Shown here: in pieces, positions 22,401 to 35,210 of the stretch
Layout: each line of letters starts with the position of its first letter
Position numbering within the stretch: position 1 is the first letter of the stretch
NCBI GenBank assembly: GCA_027604505.1
Contig: JADIIX010000027.1
Span: 62,001-126,000, forward strand
From: Gonapodya sp. JEL0774
Taxonomy: Eukaryota; Monoblepharomycota; Monoblepharidomycetes; Monoblepharidales; Gonapodyaceae
Length of the DNA stretch: 64,000 nucleotides
Reading direction: 5' to 3'
The notes under the pieces: generated by a model
Told to the model about the DNA's origin: nothing
Database searches by the model: none
What the model saw: only the letters and a program-made list of their open reading frames with translations
Position numbers and translations under genes: made by a program

Positions 22401-25400
22401 TTTGGTGCCTGTTTCGTCGCTTGCTTGGCGGCAAAGGTCGATCGGAGTTGGAGTTGGAGGACCAGAAATTCTACCATCTCTCGGGGAACTGCACAATGCT
22501 CAACCAAACTTGGAGACGCGAGGTACCAGCCAATCGAACTCCGTGTCGCAACAGATGTCGGTGGTGGAGAGTACCTCATTTGTGGCCTCAAGTTCTACGC
22601 TGCCTCAACTATCTCCGATAGCGATAGAAAGCGCGACTCTGGCTCTTCCCGAATCGACGCCATCTTGTGATCTCCAACTCCCCACGCCCATTCACTCAAC
22701 CGATGGGAAGGCATCTAACTTCCTCTCACAGGGATTGTGGTCACCGCCAAGAGCCGATCGAATGGATGACGAGTTTCTGTCTGATAAACCAGCCTTTTTG
22801 TGGGATCCACCGAGGCCGTGGTCTCCTTTACGAACATCAGAAAATAAATTTGATGGAGGGGAGGGCATGGGATTGGCAGAGGTGGGCACTGCTGGCGATG
22901 GACTTGAGCTAGGAGAGGCTTGGCGCCTCCGAGAGTCAATTCGCGAACCCAGCCCAGAGCTGGAGGGTGATATCATTGTTCACCAGAGGACTATCACAGC
23001 TGCTGTATTCCGAGCACCTGAGAGAGACGCCTCCTTACCAGAGAGGCAAAGAGATCGTGAGGAGGTGGAACGATTGGATAAGTCTCAAACCGAAAAGTCG
23101 GTTAGATCCACTTCTGCCCATCCTCTTTCTGTAGGGACGGGCCATTTATTCCCATCTGAATCCAGAACGCGAGGAACGTGGTGGAAGTACTCAGTGGATC
23201 CACCCAGCGTTGGTTACATTGCCCGCAGTTGCAGTGAGCTTAACGTCCCAGAGACGGAGTATAAAGGTATATTGCAAATCTACAATTGTCACTTCAAATC
23301 GGTTATTGGAGCCTTCCTGATATCGGTTGTGCCAGATGCCCACTACTCCAATCCTGCAGATGTTCCTCTTCGACCAAAGATATTTGCTGGCAAGGAGTGG
23401 CGTCTGAAATCTCTCGCCCTATCAGAGTTGCCGGAATGGGATTTCTCTATACCGCTTCTCATATCCAATCACGTTCCAGGACTTCGAAATGATACTGAAA
23501 GTTCTTTTAAACCTAGCTGGATGACAGTGACCGCAAATGGGCGGCGAAAGTGGTGGACTCCCCATTTCCCCCCACCTAATCGAGGCGAAATTGGAGTTTG
23601 GTTGCGGAAGAATCCACAAGGACAGCATGTGGAGGGTATTTCTGAGGAGGATTTGGCTGATGTAGAAATCGAGACGTTGCAGATTGAGACGAAGGCAGAC
23701 GGTACGTGAATTTACGAAAGTGACGTTCGAAATGCCCGATCGGTTCAACAATTGGTATATTAGAGTCCAGCGCACGGGGCATCCTGGCTACACAAGTGCC
23801 GATGCGAGATATTAAAGCGGTTTCGCAAGTGTGTTGGATGCGCCAGACTGCGAACTCAACCGTTTGATTGTTACAAATTTATTCCACAGATCGAAGCTCC
23901 AACTCCGAAAAACCCTTACGGTTTCAAATTTGAGGCCGAGAAGTCTCATTCATCTGTGACTCACGAAAGGCAGTATTACAGCATGCTAAGCTTGGATGTT
24001 TTAGGTAAGGTTCAGTCCTCCCTTTGCAGCTCTTTGTGTTGAGCTGGTCTCGGCTTTAAGCTGGTTGTGCAAAGGATATGTTGCCTGATCCTGCCAAGGA
24101 TTCCGTACGTGGTGTTTTTTTCTGTTTGTATATTGACGGACTCAGTCTGCATAAATCGAATGGCATCAAGAAAGGGTACGTAGAAGTGAAACCCAAGTGC
24201 TTTTTTTGGTCTCCATCTCCCGTTCTTGGCATACAGATTTCATGTTGGAATCATAAAAGTAGACGACGGCATCGAAGTGAAAAGAACAGGGATTACAGGT
24301 GACTACGATGAAATCGCTTTGTTCTTGCATTGTGTATGTGAAGTGCTAATATTCCATGTCAGGCTACCCAACTGAGATCGTTTCCGACGAGCGGTCTTTG
24401 TTTGAGGCACTGGTGGCAAAAGTCCGAGAATTTGACCCGGATATTATCCTCGGTTATGAAATTCACAATTCATCGTGGGGTTATCTCGTTGAACGGTCCC
24501 ACGCAATAGGTAAGCTTGCTTCTCTTTCATCAGTTCCCCCGATTCCGAGAGCTAATAATCATCCCCTTCTCAGCATATAATCTATTAGAGGAGCTTTCTC
24601 GCACGAAGGCTCATGCAACCACAAAGCACTCCCGCGACGAGGACGAATGGGGATTCAATCAGACGACGAGTGTTCACGTGACTGGCAGAGTGGTCCTTAA
24701 CGTCTGGAGACTGATGCGCGGAGAGTTAAACTTGACATCGTATACTTTCGAGAATCTGGTTTATCACGTTTTACATCAACGGTGCGCGCCTCCCACCTTC
24801 TCTCACTCTCAGAAGAAGCTCCATTAATGGAAAGACTGTTTTAGTGTGCCCTATTTTTCACCCTCTACTCTATCAGCGTGGTACGAAAGATCGGCTTTGT
24901 GGCAATGGCGCGTGGTTCGCTATATGCTGGATCGGGTGCAAAAAACGGTGGAGCTGCTTCTCGAGGTGGATATAATTGATCGAACGAGGTTTGACTGCCA
25001 TCGAGCCCTGCATTATTTTGTGGTGGTGACTGATATGCGGAATCCCAAAAAGTGAATTTGCTCGTGTGTTTGGCATTCAATTCTACTCAGTTCTTGACCG
25101 TGGATCTCAATTCAAAGTCGAATCTGTGATGGCGAGGATAGCGAAGCCACAAAATTTGATCATGTTTTCGCCCAGCAAGAATCAAGTGAGTTGAGAAGAA
25201 CACTGTGATCACAACAGAGAAGTGATACTTGAACCCTCCATCGAAGGTCGCGAGTCAACGAGCAGCGGAATGTCTTCCTCTCATCATGGAACCAGAGTCC
25301 CAATTTTACAACAGCCCACTTTTGGTGTTAGATTTCCAATCCCTTTACCCGTCTGTTATGATAGCGTACAATTATTGGTGAGTGGTCGTTCGACAAACGC

Positions 25401-27683
25401 TCTGGTCTTATTGTTTGGTCACTTCGCAGTTGCAGTTACTCGACTTGCTTGGGGAGAATACAAAGCATAGGCTCTACTCACCGCTTTGGTGCTTCTGATT
25501 ATGAAATACCTGTGGACATTGCATCGGATCTCAAGGATCATTTGAATGGTAGGATCTGCAACACTCCTCACCTCTCAGAAATTTGCAAGCAAAAGCCTCT
25601 CGTCCACAGTCTCACCGAATGGCTTGGCATTTTTGAAATCATATGTACGAGAAGGGGTGTTAGGTTCGTGGTTACTGCTTGGATGTAGCTCCCTCACAAC
25701 CTTCTCACAACCGGGTGCAGGTAAAATGCTCTCTGAAATTCTGGATACGCGAGTGATGGTTAAAAGCTCCATGAAGTTGCACACAGACGACAAGGTTTGT
25801 AGGCCGAGTAGTTCACTCTGAATCTCACTGACGGCTTTTCAATCAGGCACTCATGCGTCTTCTGGATGCCAGACAGCTCAGTCTGAAGTACCTGGCGAAT
25901 GTGACTTACGGATACACCAGTGCTTCGTTCAGTGGTCGAATGCCTTGCAGTAAGTGAATTTCGTGCTCGCTGTAACCAAGTGCTGCAAGTCTCAACACCC
26001 CATTCACCAGTCGACATTGCCGATGCTATCGTCCAAACGGGTCGGGAGACGTTGGAAAAGGTAAGTGAAACCGTTCAGCGAGCCGTCTGTCTTGGGAGTT
26101 TCCTCTCTGATCTTTTTGCAATTGTGAATTAACATATAGGCTATAAAGCTCATACACTCCACACCAGAGTGGGGAGCACGCGTTGTGTATGGTGACACCG
26201 ACAGTTTGTTTGTGTACTTACCAGGGGCGTCTAAGGAACGCGCTTGGAAGGTTGGCAAAGAGATTGTCGACGAAGTTACAAACCGAAATCCATATCCAAT
26301 GAAACTGAAGTTGGAGAAGGTCCGTCTTAATTGCTGACGAATCCGACTTGCCCATTGTGTGACATGCAGCTAAAACTGATCACTCGGATAACTTCGACAG
26401 GTTTACCTTCCATGCGTACTTCAGACGAAAAAAAAGTATGTTGGTTGGATGTATGAGACAGAGGATCAAAAAGATGCGACTTTTGATGCCAAGGGGATAG
26501 AGACTGTCCGCCGTGATGGATGCCCGGCAGTCACGAAAATCCTAGAGCAATGCTTGAAGTGAGTGATTGCGAATCACTCACGTTGGCAGCTAACGTCTTC
26601 TAATTCCACAATTGGCAGGATTCTGTTTCGTACCCAAGACATCTCCATGGTGAAAACATTTGTAGTGCGTCAATTTTCTAAGATCATTACCGGGAAAGTT
26701 TCCATCCAAGATTTTATTATTGCAAAGGAGGTTCGATTGGGCACATACAGCGACAAAGGCATTCCCCCACCTGGTGTAATTGTTGCGAAAAAGAAGATGG
26801 AGTTCGACAAGCGTGCGGAACCACAGTACGGCGAGAGAGTGCCTTTTGTCGTTGTGAATGGTGGACCAGATTCGAGGTTGTACGAGAATGTCGTATCTCC
26901 CGAAGAATTGTTGAAAAGCAGGTGCCTTCTTTTTCGTACGAGCACTTCTCTGTTTTTGATTTTCATCACGCGTCGTCACCATCCCCCTTTTCTAAGATCT
27001 CTTCGATTGAATGCACATTACTACATCACCAAACAAATCATTCCAGCGCTTGCGCGCACTTTTTCTCTGATGGGTGTTGGTAAGTAAATCTTGAAGGTGA
27101 CCTAGCTGCAACTTGTCCCTCATGCCTACCACAATGCATCGTAGATGTCCTGTCTTGGTTCTCAGAAATGCCTAAAAGTGAACGAGCAATACGCTACTCG
27201 CTCACACAAGTAGCCTCCTCCCAAGGAGCACCTTCACAGGCACTTTTCTCCAGTCAGAAACGTACACCTCATTCTCGGAAAAGGAGATCTCGTGGACCGC
27301 AAACAATCGAGAAATTTTACGCCACGAAGCATTGCGTGGTTTGCCAAGATCTCTCGCCGCATGGTATGCTTATCAAGTGGAAGTATTCCATAAATACACT
27401 GACCTTTCCATCACTCAACTCCCACTCCCCTTCAGATGTCTGTCCTTCGTGTCGAGCAAATCATCAGGAATCCCTCGTGGCACTCATTGGTGAAGTCCGG
27501 CGCTGTGAGCATAAGTACACAAATCTCCTCAAGGTCTGCCGTTCTTGTACCGGTCACATCCCACCGTTGGAAGAAGATCCACAGTGTGAGTCACTGGATT
27601 GCTCGATCTTGTACGCCCGTGTGACCGCGAGGAGTAAGGCGAGGTACGCACAGAAGTTGTTGAAGGTGGCACAAGAATTTTGA
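19403..27683 (+). CDS. REV3: DNA polymerase zeta catalytic subunit REV3
   Basis: B-family translesion polymerase. 23 exons: 19403-19663, 19783-20782, 20852-23701, 23764-23828, 23890-24004, 24061-24175, 24237-24298, 24363-24509, 24574-24781, 24845-24988, 25053-25185, 25247-25377, 25436-25548, 25610-25663, 25721-25794, 25847-25949, 26011-26060, 26140-26319, 26401-26558, 26619-26921, 26997-27079, 27145-27363, 27436-27683. Total 2271 residues, every phase agrees. Seen: N-terminal domain (CWPYFYIPYEG, QPHEAHIPYLLQF), a long acidic disordered middle (exon 3), IEAPTPKNPYGFKFE, polymerase motif A DFQSLYPS, motif B-like KYLANVTYGYTSASFSGRMP, motif C YGDTDS, and two C-terminal Cys clusters (HCVVC...CPSC and VCRSC...CESLDC), the second a [4Fe-4S] site in this family. 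Typical of REV3, no full set of exonuclease acids was found. Small 57-80 bp introns dominate the catalytic half. Convergent with NOB1. Confidence 0.96.
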
Positions 27684-27850
27684 GGGTGTACAGGGCAACA
27701 CAATCAGTTTTGCAGTCGATACTCCATTAGCATGTTAATATGGCACATGAAATTATAAATCTTGATGCTAGGGAGGTAGACGATTATTGATGTTATCGAG
27801 CAATCTACCGGTTTATCAACAAAATATAACAATGCGTCAGAGTCTCAAAT

Positions 27851-29764
27851 CTACCGTTTCTTTCTCCCACCACCCCTCCTCGCCTCGTTTGGATTCTTCT
27901 TGCCAAACCCAATCACAGGTCCCTGCACACCTCTAGATCTCGCCTGTCTCAGCGCTCTCTCTCTGTCCACATCTTCGGCAAACATGTCAGGCACCCAGTC
28001 TGGATCCATAAAGTGTGCTTGGCTTTTCATCTCTTTACGGATAGCCCATTCTTGAGTTTTGAGCGCTTTTTGGTACTCGCGTTGATCTTCAGCACGGATA
28101 AGATCGGTACTGTTGCGGCCTCCTTTTGGCATAGGTACATCGTACTGCGACAAAGGAGTTGGATGAACAACGGCAGCAGGTGTCACTGTCACGAAACAGC
28201 CATTAGTCCGCTGACGCAGCATAGCATACCTTCGTACCCCTCAAGTTGTACTGGAAGTTCTTTTTCAAAAACACACGCAGGTTACCATTCTTGTCCACCT
28301 GCGACGTCGTCCTCATCAGGGTGTTTCCGCCACACGTGGGGCAGAAGCGCTTATCCATGGCGGTTGTAATCCTATGGAAACATTCCGAAAGGGAAGCCAC
28401 CCGAGCGATGAAGAGATGACACAGCTTAGGTGAGGTAATTCTGGTGCGAACAACTAAAGAAGAGAAGACGGAATTGGGCAACTCACTTGAAGCAGGCATG
28501 GCACCGAAGGACAAAAGTCTTGATCTTGGTAATGGCGATGCCATCAAACGAGAGTAGTCTGAGGTTCATTTGCAGCAGCACATTCTGCATGGCGAGAACA
28601 ATCAGAAAGCATCACATCCACGTATGTACTACAAACAACTGACCTGTATTGCAAAGTCTGCCGTCATACATGCAACCGTACTCTCCACCACCTTGACATC
28701 ACCGGCAGGTTGTGCTTTCGCTTTGAACTTGTGGATGTTGGCTGGTGTGATCCAGCCATCATCAAGTTCTGTGTCGTGAGCAATTGGGCTAGATGGGATG
28801 TTGGAAGGGGTTGAGGAAGAAGTGTCGGCAGCGGAAGGAGTGGCCGGAGTTTCGGTGCTGAGGGATGGGGGAGGATCGTCTGATGACCCGACTCGTGATG
28901 GGGCCTGCGATAAAATGGCATCGTCTTCGGCAGCATTTTGTACGTCATGATCCGAGAAGTCACTTTCGCTTTCGAGAGGGTCTTCTGCGCCCGCGTCGTC
29001 CGCTTCCTCCGCGTTTGAAGAGTTCGGTTCCGTGGAGTTCAGTTCCGTGGAGTTCGGTTCCGTGGAGGCTTCCACAGTGCCAATCTCAACCTTTCGGACT
29101 TCAGCCCCGCTGGGCTCCGAGCTTTTGCCTTTGCTCATTTCTATCGCTTCCACAACGGGTGTTGGCGAAAGTGGTCCGTTCGTCGACGGATTGTATGAAA
29201 TCGGCGATGATCCCTTTGTCTCGGCAGCAGGTGAGGCGCGCGCAAGTTCAGTTTTCTGGGGATTGGACGGCGCTGCGCTTCCAGGGTTGACGACAATTGG
29301 AGATTTGGGAGCGGTACGGAGGTGTGCGATGCCATTGACCTCTTTCTCCAGCATCCACGTCAGGGCGAGCACCTTCAAGTCCGTTACTGAAAGAACAGAG
29401 AAGTCTCCGGTTTTCTTAGAGAACGAAGTTACTGATGACGCCGATCATTACGATGTAGGAGGGTGATTTGTAGTTTTAACATGCAACTTTGAGATCAAAT
29501 CCGCATGAAGAGCTCACCTGCGGCAAACGCTTCCTCTGAAGGATTTCTAACTGCGATCGGCACTGGAAGCATTTCTAAATTCTGCTTCGCGCGCTTATCT
29601 CTGACCTCGTTAAGGACTTCAGGAATGGTGACGATGGTTGCTCCATCTTCAGTCAAGGAAGCGAGCTTCGAAGGCGGCAGACGGAGGAGAGGACCCGCGT
29701 CCAAGACAGTTGTTTTGTTTGGCGCTTTCGGTTTCGCTACGGGGACAACTGGAGTACTCGACAT
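27851..29764 (-). CDS. NOB1: NOB1, 20S pre-rRNA D-site endonuclease
   Basis: Cuts the 3' end of 18S rRNA (site D) in late pre-40S particles. Exons (minus): 29764-29518, 29431-28644, 28584-28487, 28371-28230, 28144-27851; 522 residues, phases agree. Seen: PIN nuclease fold with VLDAGPLL (first acidic residue), IPEVLNEVRDKRAK, KKTGDFSVLSVTDLKVLALT (further acids), an acidic Ser/Glu-rich insert, DGWITPANIHKFKAKA, then the zinc ribbon CHAC...RFCPTCGGNTL and the basic tail PKGGRNSTDLI to GGGRKKR. Length is close to other NOB1 proteins apart from the larger acidic insert. The proximal ATG at 29764 places the PIN motif at the normal distance. Stop lies 168 bp from the REV3 stop, convergent. Confidence 0.95.
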
Positions 29765-30387
29765 TGCTGGTGATAAAATTTCTCTTTTCTGCGACCGGCT
29801 TGAGGCCACATCCGATCACAGTAGAGGCAGCAGGACAGAGGACACCATTTGTGAATCTGTACAGCAATCCCGGTTCAGCACACCCAATCTCTCAGCAAAA
29901 GTTATTTTACTCTGGGCCACTTTATTCCGTCCTCTCTGTAGGTACTTAGTCATTAGTGGTTTGAGCCCGATATCTACCAACCTGAGCGGCCTCCATCACC
30001 ACGGGGCACCCATTCCAAGAGTCTTCTATATATTTTCGCCAAGTTAGTTTGAGAGATTTCAGTTTCTCCACTCCCCCTCTCCGACCATTCAAAAAAGAAA
30101 TTTCTAACCGCCTTCTTCCAACCCGATCATCACCGGCGCTTTGATTCTCCTCTTCACTCTACACAAAGGTACCTTGCACTTGCTTGGTATTACAAACGTC
30201 GATGTTCCGCAACATGAGCACACCAACCACGCCGGGTATCCAGGTTGCAGTTGAAAGGATTAGAATGAGAGTCTGGCATCGCTATACGCGCTTTGAATGG
30301 CGATTCGAGACTCGAGTGGGTGAGACGATTCGGTATGATGACTGCACTGGGAGGTCCGAGTAAATCGAAGATGAACTAGGAAGTTCC

Positions 30388-30573
30388 TCAACCGGAAGGA
30401 TACTCCTCGAGCTTAGCAGGAATAACGCTCTGCCAGATTGCCGAGGTCGCAATGAGGCTGATAGCTCCGCCAATGTTGCCAAATGTTGGTACCAATTGCG
30501 ATTCCAGGTTTCTTTCACGCAGACACACACACATGTCAAGATAGGGCAAACGTGAGCAAGGTTGAGCGAGCAT
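30388..30573 (-). CDS. Possible small protein, unrecognised (low confidence)
   Basis: ATG-initiated ORF of 61 residues. The second half (LVPTFGNIGGAISLIATSAI, then WQSVIPAKLEEYPSG) has a glycine-rich hydrophobic segment long enough to cross a membrane, recalling small single-span mitochondrial subunits, but I cannot assign a family. An acceptor-like GAAAG precedes this half, so it may be the last exon of a spliced gene. Could be chance. Confidence 0.22.
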   Translation of the reverse strand: MLAQPCSRLPYLDMCVCLRERNLESQLVPTFGNIGGAISLIATSAIWQSVIPAKLEEYPSG

Positions 30574-31277
30574 GGAAAGAGCGAGCTATGAGATATCCTG
30601 TTTCACCATGCTGCGAACTAGGCGAAGCACTACAAGAACAAATATATCGCGGACAATTTCTGGAGATCTTGAGACCGGGTAAATGATAAATGATCATATG
30701 TTTCTTTGGCCACCGCGTTGGCGCAAAACAATCCCTTGACGAGCTTCGACTCCGTCAAAGCGCCCCGGTTCGCCTCGTTCAGATTCCTCTGTTCACGCCG
30801 AAAGTCAGCATTCTTGTGTCAGGGTTCCGGCCTTTTTGGACAATCGATTCGCTTTGTGCCGCTTTGTGGCGGTTGTTCATTTGTAGATCGTCGCGAAAAT
30901 TAGATACAGGAACACGAGTCTACTGGCCACCATTGTCAAACGATCTGCATTCCCATTCTCAGTAGCAGAGTTTAGCGGCATCACCGTCATCATCAGGAAC
31001 AATCTTGAATATATGGCTACAAACGATTTTCTCGTACCAGCTCTTGAATAGCTGAGGCGATACATCAATCGTCATGTACCTTCATTCTTTTGCTTCGTTT
31101 TTTGAGATCTGCAAGATAGAATCGACGATTCCGGTCCATGCTCATACGGGATCCATGAACATACATGCTCATAGTGAGCGTGCGTCATAAAATTTCTTCG
31201 CACTCATATAAACTGGATTCGTTGCTTGGGACACCTGGACGATGCACATGAATGAACGATAAACGGACGGGGCAAAT

Positions 31278-31532
31278 ATGAAAGCTGCAAATATTGTGAA
31301 TACTGTGTTACATGAACACGCATATGGGTGGACAGCATGCAACATGTCAGTCCATGCAAACGAGCGTGTCTTTGGTGTTTTTCATGAACTCACTCGCAAA
31401 GCGCTGTCCTCTCCAATGACCCAACCGCATCGAGCAAGCTCAGTCACGTGCATGGAACACAAAGCTTGCGGCGCGGAAAACGAACCACTCCACTCAAGAA
31501 GAGCATCAGACACGGGGATGTTCACCCAGTAG
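31278..31532 (+). CDS. Possible small ORF, unrecognised (low confidence)
   Basis: ATG-initiated ORF of 84 residues, 66 bp downstream of a TATAAA at 31207-31212. No motif, signal peptide or family seen; composition is unremarkable. The TATA spacing is the only support. Confidence 0.18.
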   Translation: MKAANIVNTVLHEHAYGWTACNMSVHANERVFGVFHELTRKALSSPMTQPHRASSVTCMEHKACGAENEPLHSRRASDTGMFTQ

Positions 31533-31689
31533 AAACACCTAACGGTGTCCGTAGATATCACGAATGATGCAGTCGACTTGATCAACATTTCTCAAACAAA
31601 AGATTGTTGGATTGGCGTTGCGTGGATGCGCGGCGGAGCTTGACGTTCACAGAGACAGCGAAGATTTATCTGTTTACTGAATAGAAAGT

Positions 31690-33800
31690 GTGGACAGAAT
31701 ACAGGTTAGCAGTATGTCGACGATCTGAAACCACTCAAAGTCCTCCTGAGCGAGAAACTCCAAACTCGTCCTTGCATTCCCCGTTCATCAATCAGACAAG
31801 GCTGAAATTAAGGTGGTCGACACGTGTTCGTTCGGAATTACCCAATCATGTTTCGTCATCATCAAAATGGGGATTGCAGGACGCAAGCGCGGTGATACAG
31901 TGAGGAGGAATGATGAAATACTCACCAAAATAAATACACGTTCCAATCCGTGCCGTGAGGAGAGGATGCTCACAAACTCGACGACGGGATAGCGACACCT
32001 AATCGAACAAGCATTACACAAACAGCGTCATGTCAGCACATATCACCGAAAAGTGTGCGTTGAACAGTGCCGCTCCGTCCCCACGGTTCGGGCAATGAAC
32101 CCATCTCCCCCCACTCAATTCGGCTCCTCAACGGATCAGCAAATAGACATTCGACATCGTGCTGCCCCCCCCGCGGGGGGCATTCCGTCCGCCCGTCTAT
32201 AGTTTTCGTCACTTCCACTGGATTATCGCGGTCGCCTTCCGCACGGAGACGAAATAGGCGGAATGGTGCTGTGGGGGTCCAAAACTCACATATTTTCAGA
32301 GCGAGAGACTTGTCTGGGGACAGTATGATGGCGGGAGGTGGGGATATGAGATGGCAATGAGACTAGCATTTCGGACACCAGTAAATTGTTGCAGTGCGGG
32401 TTGGAGAAGTGGAAAGATTGGAATGAGACCACCCAGCGCAAAAAGACAAGACGGAGAATCTCCGATATCTCAATGTCCACTCGTCCCACAACATCGCGTT
32501 CTTCAGGAGTACATCTGGTTTCTTCGACACCGATCTAAGAGTTCGAACCACGAGTGGTCACACTCAAAGTTCCGAAAGATAACATGATCATCATTCACGT
32601 TTTGGAGTGGTGAAGAATGCGGCCAGAGGTCACAAGGATGGCACGAAACAGGGGAGGACTTTACTCACAGTAAGGGAACGGGTTACAGGTCCGGCAACAT
32701 TTAAAGTGAGTTGAGAGGTGTGGTCCAACGGTGTGCTGTGAGGTCAACGGAGACTTCCGAAAAGGATTGAAAAAGGATGGGGCAAAGAACAGAGGAAGTC
32801 AGTACTAATTTAAAGAACAGAACCAAATGACATCACTGCGGGAAGCAGGAGAACGATGGATCGGCCTCAGTGAGAAAGGTTGCAATTTGGTTTGTCGACT
32901 CGTGTTCGTTCCGAGTAATTCAATTTAAGTGATATTGGTCATCACAGGCCGACCAGTTCGTGTGAAGAGGCAGTCCGGAGGGGGACGCAGAACTGGGCAT
33001 TCGGCGGAAACTCACCCAGGGGATTCCCAGGAGGATGGTTGAGGTGGAACAAGGAACCTGGCGGTGTGGTTTCGCGGAAAATGAAAAATGAGTCATCAGC
33101 GAGGTTGGAGCGAAGGGTGAGAATAGAAAAGATTGAACGGGGATCTACGAGAGCAGCTTGACCGCTGCAAATGAAGATTCCAGACAACTCTCTCCTCCTC
33201 AGACAAGGCTGAAACTGTTGCAAATTGATTGTCGACACGAGTTGTTCGGTGTAATGGTATGCAAGTCATCATGTACGTTGTCGCTGGTGGAAGCCTGAGG
33301 AGTTGGAGTTAGATGGTAGAGAGTCTCACCATTCGGACGTGGAAGAGAGTCCCGAACTAAGGATCCTGGTAAATTAGGCGAGAGCTTTCATGTTGGGGCA
33401 AAGCGTTGATCCTTGAGAACCTGGAACCGGCAAATTGGTATGTTGGTGACAATCTGACAATCGGATCAATGCTCCATCATCGCCTTCCCGGTATTCCCTC
33501 GGTCACAAAGGGAACACAGATTGATTTCAAGTCCATCAGTTCTCCAAGGTGAACATAAAAAGTATGGAATTTTCGACATCGCGGAGTTCGGAAAGGAGAA
33601 TCATCATGCGGATGGCTGGCTGACAACCAACGTGTCCTGACTGGGGAGCGGGATGTTACTCACGATGGGGAGTGGAAACACGGGTGTGATGGAGAGATGT
33701 TAGACAATTTCTTTTGTTCATCATGAGAACGAGTGGTCTGTGCACCGACCACAGCTTCTCTCCACTTGGAAAGAAGAAACTCAGGACGAATTAATTAATA
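31690..33800 (-). repeat. Diverged tandem array, units about 310-380 bp
   Basis: On the minus strand, GTGAGT/GTGAGA donors recur at about 33660, 33326, 33012, 32664, 32287 and 31925 (spacing 314-377 bp). After most of them, 75-110 bp further on, there is a GATGAY followed by a variable stretch and CGGAAC/CCGAAC...GTCGAC-like core. Clearest cores: 31816-31850, 32894-32930, 33220-33240; then a shared tract resembling AATTGCAAC..TTCAGCCTTG. Short peptides read from the cores are similar (NEHVST, NEHEST, TEQLVST). It looks like a tandemly duplicated exon/intron unit, now degenerate, or an uncharacterised repetitive gene. No complete protein could be assembled. Confidence 0.55.
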
Positions 33801-34855
33801 ATTTATATATGATTCCCTGGTCATAATGAATTGAGAGGCTGAGACTTAGTATTCTGATCAGATCTCAGGAAGACACTAGACTGCCCTGTGTTCATGGAGA
33901 GTTCTTTCTCGTCGATCAAATGACTTTGAATGAATTCCCGAAATGGTCGCAAGACGATGTCTTGGCACTATGTACGTAAGCGCGTAAGCGCTGCATTTCA
34001 ATTGCTGCTTCGGCTTAACTAGTTCTCACTAGAAGAGAGATCATTCAAGATCCAGATTTGCGGTAATAAAGTTGAACGACTGCCTCATAGGACACGATGG
34101 GGACCGTTATCTATCAACATTGAGCACGACCATCTTCGCGTCCATGCCTGACAATTCCTACATAATCAGTCCAGCGTGAAGCGGGAGGTCTGGTATCATT
34201 ATGTATCCCCACATGAGTCCATGCATTTCCCAAACACATCACGTATCCTGCCCCTTCAACGCTGTGCACTCAGCCACTAACTGGATACTGGACGGTAAAT
34301 CCTTCATTCGTATTGGATCAGGTGCTCACTATTAGTTGGTTATAGAAGGTGCATCGGGCACCAACCTGTCAGCGCATTTGTGGAAAGACCTCTCGTTCCC
34401 AATCGTATGTTCCAGGAACTCTGAGAGATAAATTCACCAGCTTATTGAATGTGACAGTTAATGTAACCTACTTCACACGTTCAAAGTGTCCACACAAACT
34501 CAGCGAGGGCATTTGAAATCCGTATGCGTCCGCACCACCGAAGAGCTACTGCTATCTCACAACGCCACGGCCAAGTGATGGTGAGTCGAAAATTTTGTTG
34601 CTGCTACGAATGCAGATATAATACTGGTACAATATGATGCTTCGCAGCCGTCATCGCTGAATACTTCGGGAAAGAAATTACCACTTGTTTCATTCCCGCC
34701 AATGCTCGCTTGTCACTGCCGTTCTTGGAAAGTTCGCTTGAGTGTTGAGTCCTTCACGGCAGAACCGGAAGAGCATCCTCCGCCACAACATAACCCAGAG
34801 CCAGGATTCATACCAACACCAACAACCCCCAGTCCTCAACCACCGCCAATCGGCA
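33801..34855. other. Gene-poor stretch, no gene seen
   Basis: AT-rich patch at 33790-33812 (TTAATTAATAATTTATATAT), a small internal duplication ACGTAAGCGCGTAAGCGC near 33973-33991, no coding signal on either strand up to the Ede1-like gene. Confidence 0.45.
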
Positions 34856-34985
34856 ATGTCTCTACCGCCTCCTCCCTCTTCCACGCGACCCGCCGGACTT
34901 TCACGAAAGGTTTCCCAGCTGCGGGGACCCGGAGAGCCTCAGGGGCTCTCTGCCCCTCCAGGAAGGGCAGACGCGGGTGCTTTTG
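34856..34985 (+). other. Possible alternative 5' exon of the Ede1-like gene
   Basis: ATG-initiated Pro/Ser-rich reading (MSLPPPPSST...) ending at a GTGTGT donor (34986). With the acceptor CTAG at 35214-35217 the phase joins correctly to the EH-domain frame. Would replace the start at 35211. Undecided. Confidence 0.3.
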
Positions 34986-35210
34986 GTGTGTAGGAAGCGT
35001 GATGTGGTATCAGGCATGTCGTTTTGTTGGGCTTCGTGCGAGTGTGGTGTATACTGACATCGCCAGAACGTGGAACTACTGTCAAATGGAACCTTTCCCC
35101 AAGTTTCTGGCACACCATCACTCGAGCATAATCCCCCGACTTGAAACTCGGCTAATTTCATCTCATCATCTATCCTTTTCCCTTCGATCCAATCATACAA
35201 ATTCCAAAAC

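Larger units (their letters stand above)
29765..31689. other. Gene-poor stretch with a few weak ORFs
   Basis: No recognisable gene. Contains AT-rich motifs, TATA-like TATATATT near 30032, and two small ATG-initiated ORFs listed separately. Likely includes the NOB1 promoter at its left end. Confidence 0.45.

Noticed and set aside
32525-32560. GGTTCGAAC resembling a tRNA T-loop
   Set aside because: No pairing stem around it and no D or anticodon arm in range; it is part of the tandem array.
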